A stretch of DNA of 10,985 bases from positions 1 through 10,985 of the forward strand of contig JBDKFK010000040.1 in NCBI GenBank assembly GCA_039798745.1, in the 5' to 3' direction. The notes under the pieces were generated by a model. That model was given only the letters and a program-made list of their open reading frames with translations. It ran no database searches and was not told the DNA's origin. The position numbers were made by a program, and so were the translations under genes. The DNA is from JBDKFK01 sp039798745 (GTDB lineage: Bacteria; Patescibacteriota; Microgenomatia; UBA1406; GWC2-37-13). Shown in pieces: positions 10,979 through 10,985 of this stretch. Positions within the stretch are counted from its first letter, which is position 1. Each line of letters begins with the position of its first letter.

Positions 10979-10985
10979 GTATCAG

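Overview
The window looks like a compact bacterial genome of the Patescibacteria / Candidate Phyla Radiation type. This is an inference from style, not a taxonomic proof. Genes are short, neighbours overlap or sit a few bases apart, and convergent stops overlap by 4-9 bases or lie 4 bases apart. Many products are small orphan proteins, and several transcription units start without a ribosome-binding site. The code is standard, with TAA, TAG and TGA all used as stops.

Layout. 1-238: a glycine-rich C-terminal tail of an upstream gene and a small one-helix membrane protein, convergent with a zincin-type metallopeptidase (235-633). 758-2573: an orphan protein and an overlapping ADP-ribosylglycohydrolase-fold protein that has lost most of its metal ligands. 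They converge on two tandem paralogues (2565-3732) that join a DNPH1/Rcl-like nucleotide-hydrolase fold to a ribbon-helix-helix DNA-binding tail and lack the expected catalytic Glu. 3994-4994: two translationally coupled DinB-fold proteins. 4999-6758, minus strand: a RibD-C/DHFR-like reductase and a GIY-YIG + methyltransferase reading frame with a promoter-like element at the domain junction. 6864-7154: tRNA-Trp(CCA) and tRNA-Arg(GCG), a 37-base hairpin between them, and a 28-base tandem repeat touching the tRNA-Trp 3' end. 7266-7802: a third DinB-fold gene, divergent from a plus-strand run of a Nudix hydrolase, two orphan proteins and a membrane-anchored extracytoplasmic protein (7862-10262). 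10267-10818: a small RBBP9-like alpha/beta hydrolase. The last 100 bases hold three consecutive hairpins.

Two themes stand out. First, seven coding starts have a TATAAT/TACAAT box ending only 5-9 bases before the start codon, six of them with an extended TGn. This predicts leaderless mRNAs at the heads of transcription units, while internal genes use overlaps or Shine-Dalgarno sites. Second, 758-3732 clusters degenerate N-glycosidic-bond enzymes. The DNPH1-like/RHH pair has a perfect palindrome beside its own promoter, which suggests nucleotide-sensing regulators rather than enzymes.
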